Below are positions 50,739 to 59,387 of a DNA stretch of 64,000 nucleotides, piece after piece (position 1 is the stretch's first letter; every line of letters starts with the position of its first letter). The stretch lies in contig JBEBYL010000011.1 in the NCBI GenBank assembly GCA_040391135.1, positions 26,703-90,702 on the forward strand, written 5' to 3'. A program made the translations under genes and the position numbers. This stretch comes from G025836975 sp040391135. GTDB lineage: Bacteria; Pseudomonadota; Gammaproteobacteria; Burkholderiales; Burkholderiaceae_B. The notes under the pieces were generated by a model that saw only the letters and a program-made list of their open reading frames with translations, searched no databases and had not been told where the DNA came from.

Positions 50739-51620
50739 ATGGAAAAACGCGTCGTCTTCAGCCATAAGACCCTACCCTACCTGCTGCTTGCGCCGCAGTT
50801 GGCAATCACCGTTATTTTCTTCTTCCTGCCCGCCGGCCAGGCCATGTGGCAATCGTTCAGGCTGGAAGACCCTTTCGGCCTGTCGTCCCAATTCGTGGGC
50901 CTGGACAACTTCGCCGAGCTGTTTTCCAATTCGGACTACACCGACTCATTCAAGGTGACCGCGCTGTTTTCGGTGCTGGTCGCCGTGCTGGGGCTTAGCA
51001 TCTCGCTGCTGCTGGCCGTCATGGCCGATCGCGTTGTCAAGGCCGCCAGCGTGTACAAAACCCTGCTTATCTGGCCCTATGCGGTCGCCACCGCCGTTGC
51101 GGGTGTCCTGTGGCTGTTCCTGTTCTCGCCCTCGGTGGGGATACTGGCCGTTTTCCTGGTGGAATCGGGCATTGCATGGAACCCCAGGCTGGATGGCGAC
51201 GACGCCATGATACTGGTCGTTCTGGCCTCGGTCTGGAAGCAGATTTCCTATAACTTCCTGTTTTTCCTGGCCGGCCTGCAATCGATTCCGCGCTCCCTGA
51301 TCGAGGCTGCCGCCATCGACGGGGCCAGCCCCACGCGGCGCTTCTGGACCATCGTATTTCCCCTTCTCTCGCCGACGACCTTTTTCCTGCTGGTCATCAA
51401 TGTGATCTACGCCTTCTTCGACACCTTCGCCATCATCGACATCATGACGCAAGGCGGCCCGGGCTCCAGCACATCGATCCTGGTCTACAAGGTGTACAAC
51501 GCCGGTTTCAAGGGCCTGGACATCGGTTCATCCGCCGCCCAGTCGGTCATACTGATGGTCATCGTCGTACTGCTCACTGTGGTGCAGTTCCGCTACATCG
51601 ATCGCAAGGTCAATTACTGA
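50739..51620 (+). CDS. ugpA: sn-glycerol-3-phosphate ABC transporter permease UgpA
   Basis: A 293-residue inner-membrane protein with six predicted segments: LLLAPQLAITVIFFFLPAGQAMWQSF at the N-terminus and the EAA loop SIPRSLIEAAAIDGASPTRRFWTIVFPLLSPT for ATPase contact. It pairs with UgpE. Starts 103 bp after ugpB, beyond the intergenic hairpin. Confidence 0.93.
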   Translation: MEKRVVFSHKTLPYLLLAPQLAITVIFFFLPAGQAMWQSFRLEDPFGLSSQFVGLDNFAELFSNSDYTDSFKVTALFSVLVAVLGLSISLLLAVMADRVVKAASVYKTLLIWPYAVATAVAGVLWLFLFSPSVGILAVFLVESGIAWNPRLDGDDAMILVVLASVWKQISYNFLFFLAGLQSIPRSLIEAAAIDGASPTRRFWTIVFPLLSPTTFFLLVINVIYAFFDTFAIIDIMTQGGPGSSTSILVYKVYNAGFKGLDIGSSAAQSVILMVIVVLLTVVQFRYIDRKVNY

Positions 51621-51656
51621 CGCGGCGGCCAACGCCGGCATACAGCCAAGCCAACC

Positions 51657-52499
51657 ATGATAGAACGCCGCCCCATACTCGACATCGTTACCCACCTCGT
51701 GCTGATACTCGGGGTGGCCATCATCGCCTTCCCCCTGTATGTAACTTTCATCGCCTCCACCCAGACCGCGCAGGAAGTCGCCCAGGCGCCCATGTCGCTG
51801 CTGCCCGGCAGCCACTTCATTGAAAACTACCGCACGGTGCTGACCGGCGAAGCCGCCAACACCCCTGCCGTTGCCCGCATGATGTGGGTCAGCACCGTGA
51901 TGGCGCTGGTCATCGCCATCGGCAAGATCGCGATCTCCATGCTGTCCGCCTTCGCCGTGGTCTATTTCCGCTTCCGCTTCCGGATGTTCTTCTTCTGGAT
52001 GATCTTCGTCACGCTGATGCTGCCCGTCGAGGTGCGCATCGCGCCCACCTATAAGGTGGTGGCCGACCTTGGCATGCTGAACAGTTTCGCGGGCCTGACC
52101 TTGCCGCTGATTGCATCCGCGACAGCCACCTTCCTGTTCCGCCAGTTCTTCCTGACGGTGCCCGACGAACTGATCGAAGCGGCCCGGATCGACGGCGCCG
52201 GCCCCATGCGCTTCTTCAAGGACGTGCTGCTGCCCTTGTCGCGCACCAGCATCGCCGCCCTGTTCGTGATCCAGTTCATCTACGGCTGGAACCAGTATCT
52301 GTGGCCTCTTATCATTACTACCCAAGAGAACATGTATCCGGTGGTGATCGGCATCAAGCGCATGATCGCCGGTGGCGATAGCGTTACAGAATGGAATCTG
52401 GTCATGGCCACCGCGCTGCTGGCCATGATCCCTCCGGTCGCCGTCGTGATCTTCATGCAGAAATGGTTTGTGAAAGGCCTGGTGGACTCAGAAAAATAA
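51657..52499 (+). CDS. ugpE: sn-glycerol-3-phosphate ABC transporter permease UgpE
   Basis: A 280-residue MalG-type permease: HLVLILGVAIIAFPLYVTFIAST at the start and the EAA loop TVPDELIEAARIDGAGPMRFFKDVLLPLSR. Ends 50 bp before ugpC. With UgpA it forms the channel for glycerol-3-phosphate. Confidence 0.93.
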   Translation: MIERRPILDIVTHLVLILGVAIIAFPLYVTFIASTQTAQEVAQAPMSLLPGSHFIENYRTVLTGEAANTPAVARMMWVSTVMALVIAIGKIAISMLSAFAVVYFRFRFRMFFFWMIFVTLMLPVEVRIAPTYKVVADLGMLNSFAGLTLPLIASATATFLFRQFFLTVPDELIEAARIDGAGPMRFFKDVLLPLSRTSIAALFVIQFIYGWNQYLWPLIITTQENMYPVVIGIKRMIAGGDSVTEWNLVMATALLAMIPPVAVVIFMQKWFVKGLVDSEK

Positions 52500-52549
52500 A
52501 CGCCGCCGCCCCACCCGGCGCACCACTAAACACCGATTTGGAATTACAC

Positions 52550-53635
<1,086 letters not shown>

Positions 53636-53664
53636 CCTGCACCGGCGGCGCGTTGCGCCTTCGG

Positions 53665-53685
53665 ATAGGCAAGCCGCCTATTTTT
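53665..53685 (+). terminator. weak Rho-independent terminator after ugpC
   Basis: ATAGGC (53665-53670) pairs with GCCTAT (53676-53681) across a 5-base loop, followed by TTTT. A second small hairpin (53647-53659) precedes it. It overlaps the 3' end of the convergent beta-lactamase gene. Confidence 0.45.
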
Positions 53686-54886
53686 CCCGCGCTGAAAGCT
53701 GCCCAAGGATTTCGTGAGCGGCCTTGATGCGGGCTGGAATCGGAAAGTTCCTGTTCGCAAGCATTACGATGCCGATCTTCTTTTCCGGCACGAATGCCGC
53801 GTAGGCACCGAATCCATTTGTCGAGCCGGTTTTATTGAACAAGATGGACGCTGCAGGCGCCCGCGGAGGATTGATGCGCCGCGCCGCATTGGATTCCATG
53901 CTCATGGAGGGCGAATTCCCGGCTTGCAACCGCTCCAGGGAAATGGGATAGGGATATTGCTCCCACCCTAGCCCCTGCACCATATCTCCGACTTTGAAGT
54001 AGCCTGCATGCGTGCCTTCAATGGCGCGCCGTATCGGTTCTTCCAGGCTTGCAGGATCGATGTTTGCCTGCACGAAACGAATCATATCGGCGGCTGTCGA
54101 TTTGACGCCATAGGCCTCGGCATCGAACATGCCGGGATTCACGCGGATGGGTTTGTTCGCGTTGTTGTATCCCCACGCATAGTTGGGCATCGCGTTTTCC
54201 GGCACACGGATATGGCTGTGGCGGAGCCCCAACTGGGGGAAAAGCAGGTTTTCCACCGCAGCGGAAAATTCACTTCCCAAGGCAAGTCCCGCAATGTACC
54301 CCAGCAAACCTATGCTGGGATTGGAATATCGGCGTAGTACGCCAGGCGCAGCCTCGGGTTGCCATTGCTGGAAATAGCCGATCATTGCGTTCCGGTCCGA
54401 GATCCCGTCGGGGAATTGCAGCGGCAGGCCGCCCGCGGTGTAGGCACCCAGATCAAGAAGTCTGGCCTTGCCGATCGCACTGCCCCGCAACGCCGGAAGA
54501 TATTGGCCGGGGCTGTCTCCAAGAGACAGTTTGCCCAGTACCTGCGCGTACGAGACCAGCGTTCCCGTGAAAGTCTTGCTGAGCGACCCGATCTCGAAGA
54601 GCGTGAACCGGCTGACCGGCGTCTTGCTCTCTGTGGAGGCCACTCCGTAGTTGAAGAAAAGCGGCTCGCCATCGGCAATGACCGCAATAGCCATGCCGGG
54701 CACATCGTACTCCGCCATGATGGAGCGAATGGCGGCATCGACGACGCCGTGAATTCCGGCGGGATAGCCGGACGCCCGGCTGGCGGCGCACAGACAAGCG
54801 GAGAAAATAATAGCCAGAGCAATGAGGCCGATGCGTTTAGGCAAGAAGGTCAAAACGGATTTCCTGATTCGGTTGCGGCTCAACAA
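53678..54886 (-). CDS. class C beta-lactamase (AmpC family)
   Basis: A 402-residue exported enzyme: N-terminal hydrophobic signal (IGLIALAIIFSACLCAASRA), nucleophile Ser101-Leu-Ser-Lys104, Tyr187-Ser-Asn189 and Lys352-Thr-Gly354, the three class C motifs in correct order and spacing. It hydrolyses beta-lactams in the periplasm. It starts with TTG (54886) after an AGGGGG stretch; no ATG or GTG is available in the signal peptide. No ampR lies beside it, so the usual induction circuit is not visible. Minus strand, convergent with ugpC. Confidence 0.88.
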   Translation of the reverse strand: MLSRNRIRKSVLTFLPKRIGLIALAIIFSACLCAASRASGYPAGIHGVVDAAIRSIMAEYDVPGMAIAVIADGEPLFFNYGVASTESKTPVSRFTLFEIGSLSKTFTGTLVSYAQVLGKLSLGDSPGQYLPALRGSAIGKARLLDLGAYTAGGLPLQFPDGISDRNAMIGYFQQWQPEAAPGVLRRYSNPSIGLLGYIAGLALGSEFSAAVENLLFPQLGLRHSHIRVPENAMPNYAWGYNNANKPIRVNPGMFDAEAYGVKSTAADMIRFVQANIDPASLEEPIRRAIEGTHAGYFKVGDMVQGLGWEQYPYPISLERLQAGNSPSMSMESNAARRINPPRAPAASILFNKTGSTNGFGAYAAFVPEKKIGIVMLANRNFPIPARIKAAHEILGQLSAREK

Positions 54887-54904
54887 GACGATAGCCCCCT
54901 GACA

Positions 54905-56296
54905 TCACGCCGAGGATGGCGGGCGTCCGCTCGCGTGGCGGATCGCGTCTGCCAGATCGCCAGTATGCACCATCAATTCACGCACTTGGCGCAGCATGGC
55001 GGATTGATGCAGTACGGCTCCCCAACTGGGCGAATCCAGCAGTTGATGCCAAATGGGCTCCAGGCTTTGAGGATCCGCATCGTGTTTCTCCGCCAGGCTG
55101 CCGGCGAACTCCAGGCTGGCCGTCGCGGACAAAAGCTGCATCCGGCTGGCGGCGCCGAGCAGGCGCGGGGCCGCGTCGGCGGGCGCATCGCAGCAATAAA
55201 GAACGGCCCCGGCCAGACCCGCCTCGTCGTGCCTTAGCGCCCTTAGCGATGAGCCGAGCAGTTGCATTGTTCCCTGCTCGGTCCAGAAGGGATAAACGGC
55301 GTTTCCCTCTGCCTGCGCAAGCAGGTGCAAACCGCGCAACAGTCGCGGCAGGTCGCTGGCCGCGGCATCGAGCGAGGCCTTGGCTTCCACAAGCAGGCAA
55401 ACCTTCCAGGCTGGCGTTGGCTCCGTCGACTGCACATGCCTGAGCAGGACGACGTCCCACTCGCTTTTGGCCCGATGGGCGCTGCCGGGCAGGGAAGCCG
55501 GTACGCGCATCGAGGTCACCACACGGTATGGCGCGCCAGTCTCCCTCTCGTTGAGCCGCTGGGCCAGCGCCTCGATCGCCCGAGCCGCCAACGCTTCGAC
55601 GGCGGCGCCGCGCTGCTTCGAAACGCTGCCTTGCGCAAAGGCCGTGGGGCTACCCGAGCGAGGACCGTGGCGGTCCCATAGCGACTGATACCGGCGCACA
55701 AGCTCATCCGATGCCAGGACTTCCAGGCGCCTCAAGCGCTCCAATGCCGGACTATCGAGCAGCTTGGCCAAGCCGCGCTCCAAAGACGATCCGCCTGCCA
55801 TCTCCGGCATCGCCCGAATGGCTTGTGAGGCATCGAACAGTTCGGTCCAGGATGCGCCGGACGCAAGCGCATAGATCTTGGCCAGGTTTTCGCCTTGCCC
55901 ATCCTGCGCCAGCCGCCGTCGTTTGGCCGGGTGGGCAATGGCATCCACCATGGCACGGACCAGGCGGCGATCCTGGTCCGCATGCGTGGACAGCGACGCA
56001 TACTCGCGTACCTGTGTAGCCTGGTGTCGAAGCACCATGGCCTGGAAGGCGGGATCTCCCGCATCCGGGCGCATCGCCTCCTGTATCATGCGCGCGAGCG
56101 CCTCGATGAAAATTCGCTTCAGTTCGGGACCTGGCGCTTCGCCGCGAACCTTTGCCTCGCGGGCCTTCTCGATTGCCATGGCGAGTGCCGTGGCGGGACC
56201 GCCTTCCCGCATCCGAGCGGCCGTGCCGTCCTTGGCCGGCAGGCGATAGCGGCGGGCGACGATGCGCAACATCTCTTCTAGCAAGGGCGGGGACAT
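54905..56296 (-). CDS. uncharacterised protein with a PD-(D/E)XK nuclease-like signature
   Basis: A 463-residue cytoplasmic protein without recognised family. The N-terminal 200 residues are alpha-helical and rich in Ala, Arg and Glu. The middle shows a signature that resembles restriction-type nuclease cores: a helix with Glu235-type acidic residue (SKQRGAAVEALAARAIEAL), then a strand SEWDVVLL with Asp281, then LLVEAKAS with Glu304-x-Lys306. The spacing D-x22-E-x-K is within the range of that superfamily. This is inference from motif reading, not family membership. The C-terminal 150 residues are helical. It lies 18 bp upstream of the beta-lactamase on the same strand and could be co-transcribed. 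Confidence 0.55.
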   Translation of the reverse strand: MSPPLLEEMLRIVARRYRLPAKDGTAARMREGGPATALAMAIEKAREAKVRGEAPGPELKRIFIEALARMIQEAMRPDAGDPAFQAMVLRHQATQVREYASLSTHADQDRRLVRAMVDAIAHPAKRRRLAQDGQGENLAKIYALASGASWTELFDASQAIRAMPEMAGGSSLERGLAKLLDSPALERLRRLEVLASDELVRRYQSLWDRHGPRSGSPTAFAQGSVSKQRGAAVEALAARAIEALAQRLNERETGAPYRVVTSMRVPASLPGSAHRAKSEWDVVLLRHVQSTEPTPAWKVCLLVEAKASLDAAASDLPRLLRGLHLLAQAEGNAVYPFWTEQGTMQLLGSSLRALRHDEAGLAGAVLYCCDAPADAAPRLLGAASRMQLLSATASLEFAGSLAEKHDADPQSLEPIWHQLLDSPSWGAVLHQSAMLRQVRELMVHTGDLADAIRHASGRPPSSA

Positions 56297-56405
56297 GGCA
56301 ATGACAGGGATCTGGGCAAGACGAGAAATTCAATCGGCATAAGCCACAGCATAACAAGCCGGACCCACAAGCTCGATGAGCCATCGACGCCCGCCAGGAA
56401 CACCG

Positions 56406-56437
56406 CAAAAAAAACCCGCATCATGCGATGCGGGTTT
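56406..56437 (-). terminator. Rho-independent terminator after the second livK
   Basis: A perfect 11-bp stem (AAACCCGCATC at 56412-56422 and its complement at 56427-56437) with a 4-base loop. On the minus strand it is followed by an uninterrupted run of T (plus-strand A8 at 56407-56414). It ends the solitary livK transcript 53 bp after its stop. Confidence 0.88.
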
Positions 56438-56489
56438 CAATCTCCGCCGAACTCATCGAGATCGGCGGAACAGATCAGGCGAAATCAGC

Positions 56490-57614
56490 TTACTTGTAAA
56501 CCGACTTCGACCCATCCTTGTGCCAGGTGAACACATCGAACTTGAAATCGTTCAGGTCGCCCTGCTTGTTCCAGGAAATTTTCCCGATAGGCGTAGCCAC
56601 CGAATTCTTGTGCAGATAAGCGGCCACTTTGATCGGATCGTCGACTCCCGCGCCCTTGATGCCTTCGGCGATTGCCGTCATCGCCGAATAAGCCGTCAGC
56701 TGGAAAGCCCCGCTGGGGTCGCGTTTCTTGTCCTTGAACGCCTTCACAATGGCCGCGTTCGACGGATCCTTGGTGAAGTCGGCCGGCAGCGTCACCAGCA
56801 TGCCCTCGACCGAAGCGCCGGCGATGGCATTGATGTCGGGATTGCCCACGCCTTCCGGCCCCATGAATTTCACCTTCAAGCCCTGCTCGGCGCCCTGGCG
56901 CAGCAACAGGCCCATTTCGGGATGATAGCCACCGTAATAAACGAAATCGGCGCCCGAACTCTTCAGCTTCGTGATGACGGCCGAATAATCGCTGTCACCG
57001 GCATTGATGCCTTCGAACATCGCAACCTTTACGCCGGCCTTCTCCAGTTCGCTCTTGACCGAGCTGGCGATGCCCTGGCCGTACGACTGCTTGTCGTGCA
57101 GCACCGCGACCAGCTTGGGCTTGATCTTTTCGATGATGAACTTGGCCGCGGCGGGACCTTGCTGATCGTCGCGCCCGATCGTGCGGAAGATCATGTCGTA
57201 ATTCTTGCCGTCGGTAACGGCCGGCGACGTTGCCGACGGCGTGACCATGACCACGCCTTCATTGTTATAAATGCTGGTGGCGGCAATGGTGGCGCCCGAG
57301 CACACATGCCCGACCACGTAATGAATCTTGTCGTTGACCACGCGGTTGGCCACCACCGGACCCTGCTTGGGCTCGCAGCCGTCGTCGATGGTCACGGCTT
57401 CGAGCTTCTTGCCCAGCACGCCGCCGCCCGCATTGATCTGTTCGATGGCGGTATCCACGCCTTCCTTGACCATCGTTCCGTATTGGGTAAGCGCGCCGGT
57501 GAAAGGCCCCGCAATTGCAATCCTGATGGTGTCCGCCGCCATGGCGCCGCTTGACATCAGCATGCCGGCAGCCAGGCCGACAGCGGCCGCTAAGGGGGTA
57601 AAACGAATGTTCAT
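56490..57614 (-). CDS. branched-chain amino acid ABC transporter substrate-binding protein (solitary LivK paralogue)
   Basis: A 374-residue periplasmic binding protein: signal peptide (cleavage near AMA-ADT), IAIAGPFTGALTQYGTMVKEGVDTAIEQINAGGGVLG, IDDGCEPKQGPVVANRVV and the IYNNEGVVMVTPSATSPAVTDG block, close to the livK at 46975 over its whole length. AGGAGG lies 5 bases before the ATG at 57614. No permease or ATPase genes are adjacent and it has its own terminator, so it presumably feeds the liv permease 9 kb away with another ligand. Confidence 0.9.
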   Translation of the reverse strand: MNIRFTPLAAAVGLAAGMLMSSGAMAADTIRIAIAGPFTGALTQYGTMVKEGVDTAIEQINAGGGVLGKKLEAVTIDDGCEPKQGPVVANRVVNDKIHYVVGHVCSGATIAATSIYNNEGVVMVTPSATSPAVTDGKNYDMIFRTIGRDDQQGPAAAKFIIEKIKPKLVAVLHDKQSYGQGIASSVKSELEKAGVKVAMFEGINAGDSDYSAVITKLKSSGADFVYYGGYHPEMGLLLRQGAEQGLKVKFMGPEGVGNPDINAIAGASVEGMLVTLPADFTKDPSNAAIVKAFKDKKRDPSGAFQLTAYSAMTAIAEGIKGAGVDDPIKVAAYLHKNSVATPIGKISWNKQGDLNDFKFDVFTWHKDGSKSVYK

Positions 57615-57704
57615 ATAGCCTCCTGAAAGTACGCAGCAAAGCATACACCGAAAGATTCGCCCACGCCTGCGGTCCGCTTCAGGGTTTTCGCTATGGACGA
57701 GGCG

Positions 57705-57786
57705 AAAAAAAAGCCCCGTCGATCAAACCGATTCCGGCCTCCGGATGAGGATGCCGCCATGTGGATAGGTTTGAAGAACGGGGCTT
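57705..57786 (-). terminator. candidate terminator after dps
   Basis: AAGCCCCGT (57711-57719) pairs with its complement at 57778-57786 across a long loop that itself holds a small hairpin (CCGGCCTCCGG). A run of T follows on the minus strand (A8 at 57705-57712). It begins 14 bp after the dps stop. Confidence 0.5.
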
Positions 57787-57799
57787 GGGCGCCGAGCGC

Positions 57800-58321
57800 T
57801 TATTGCAGCAGGCTGCGCAGCATCCAGGCGTTTTTCTCGTGGATATCCAGCCGTTGCGTAAGCAGGTCGACCGTTGGCTGGTCGTTGACGCCATCGGCCT
57901 TCTTCAGCGCGGCGCGCGCGGTCTTGGCGACAGCCTCGTTGCCCTTGACCAGCAGCGCCACCATTTCTTCGGCGGCCGGCACGGATGCCGGCTCGGCGAT
58001 AGAGGAAAGCTGCGCATACTGGGCATACGTGCCGGGAGCGAAATGGCCCAGGGCGCGGATGCGCTCGGCGATGCTGTCCAGCGCCTGCCATTGCTCGGTG
58101 TACTGCGTCATGAACATGGTGTGCAAGGTGTTGAACTGCGGGCCCGTGACGTTCCAGTGGAAATTGTGCGTCATGAGGTAAAGCGTGTAGGAATCGGCCA
58201 GCATTTTGGAGAGCTCGGTCGTGACCGCGGCGCGGTCCCTATCGGAAATGCCGATATCGATGGGCAGCCCCTTGTCGCTGATTTTTGCCGTTTTGTTGAC
58301 TGGCTTGCTTGCTTTTGCCAT
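57800..58321 (-). CDS. dps: Dps family DNA-protecting ferritin-like protein
   Basis: A 173-residue Dps: ferroxidase ligands His55, His67, Asp82 and Glu86 (HWNVTGPQFNTLHTMF ... LDSIAERIRALGHFAPGTY) with the correct 12/15/4 spacing. A lysine-rich N-terminal tail (AKASKPVNKTAKISDKG) suits DNA binding. It stores iron and detoxifies peroxide. GGAGGTG precedes the ATG at 58321; the longer frame to 58759 is antisense-phase oxyR. It lies 74 bp downstream of oxyR on the minus strand, and OxyR control is likely. Confidence 0.93.
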   Translation of the reverse strand: MAKASKPVNKTAKISDKGLPIDIGISDRDRAAVTTELSKMLADSYTLYLMTHNFHWNVTGPQFNTLHTMFMTQYTEQWQALDSIAERIRALGHFAPGTYAQYAQLSSIAEPASVPAAEEMVALLVKGNEAVAKTARAALKKADGVNDQPTVDLLTQRLDIHEKNAWMLRSLLQ

Positions 58322-58395
58322 ACACACCTCCGAAGAAAAATTGCGATTCGAATGACGTAAGCAGAATACCATGCCCCCATGAAGCCTGCATGACA

Positions 58396-59352
58396 TCAGG
58401 CCGGGTCGAGCATGGCTACCGGCGCGGGATCCAGATAATCCACCCCCGGCAAATCGCATGCGCGCACCGCGTTGATCAGCGCCTCGATGGCGGCCGGGCG
58501 CGGGAAACTCTTGCGCCAGACCAGCACCACGCGCCGGTCGGGAACCGGTTTCTTGAACGGAATATAGGTGAGCAGATTGTTTTCCAGCCCCGGCATCGAC
58601 AAAGAGCTGGTGGGCAACACCGTGACGCCGATTCCCGCCGCCACCATGTGCCTGATGGTTTCCAGGGATGACCCTTCGAATGTGCGCTGTATGCCTTCGC
58701 TGGCGGCGGAGAACCGCGACAGCTCGGGACACACTTCCAGTACCTGATCGCGGAAGCAATGGCCGGTGCCCAGCAACAGCATGGTCTCGTCCTTCAGGCT
58801 GGCCGCGTCAACCTCTTTCCTGTTGGCCCAGGCGTGGTTCTTGGGCACGGCCACCAGGAAGGGCTCGTCATACAGGGGATGCACCATCAGGCCCGACTCG
58901 GGCAGCGGCAAGGCCACGATGGCGCAATCGATCTCGCCCTGGCGCAACAGCTCCAGCAGGCGGGCCGTGAAATTTTCCTGAAGCAGCAGCGGCATTTGAG
59001 GCGTGGCGGCTATCTGGGTGGGAACCAGTCGCGGAAGCAGGTAGGGCCCTATGGTGTGTATGACCCCTACCCGCAATGGGCCGGCCAGCGGGTCGTGGCC
59101 CTGGCGCGCGACCTCGCGCAGATTCGCGCTTTCTTCCAGCACGCGCTGGGCCTGGGCCACCACGCGCAGCCCGATCGGCGTGATGCCCACCTCGGTGCCG
59201 CCCCGCTCGAACAGCACCACGCCCAGCTCGTCCTCCAGCTTGCGTATGGCCACGGACAAGGTGGGCTGGCTGACGAAGCAGGCCTCCGCGGCGCGCCCGA
59301 AGTGCCGTTCGCGGGCGACCGCCACAATGTATTTCAGCTCGGTCAAAGTCAT
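58396..59352 (-). CDS. oxyR: hydrogen peroxide-inducible LysR-type activator OxyR
   Basis: A 318-residue regulator: N-terminal helix-turn-helix (LKYIVAVARERHFGRAAEACFVSQPTLSVAIRKLEDELGVVLFER) and the redox pair Cys199 and Cys208 in GHCFRDQVLEVCPE, exactly the OxyR positions. Disulfide formation between them activates transcription of peroxide-defence genes. Located between recG (35 bp) and dps (74 bp), the arrangement common in betaproteobacteria. Confidence 0.95.
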   Translation of the reverse strand: MTLTELKYIVAVARERHFGRAAEACFVSQPTLSVAIRKLEDELGVVLFERGGTEVGITPIGLRVVAQAQRVLEESANLREVARQGHDPLAGPLRVGVIHTIGPYLLPRLVPTQIAATPQMPLLLQENFTARLLELLRQGEIDCAIVALPLPESGLMVHPLYDEPFLVAVPKNHAWANRKEVDAASLKDETMLLLGTGHCFRDQVLEVCPELSRFSAASEGIQRTFEGSSLETIRHMVAAGIGVTVLPTSSLSMPGLENNLLTYIPFKKPVPDRRVVLVWRKSFPRPAAIEALINAVRACDLPGVDYLDPAPVAMLDPA

Positions 59353-59387
59353 TGAATATCTCGCAAGAAAAATAAGGTGCTGCCGCG

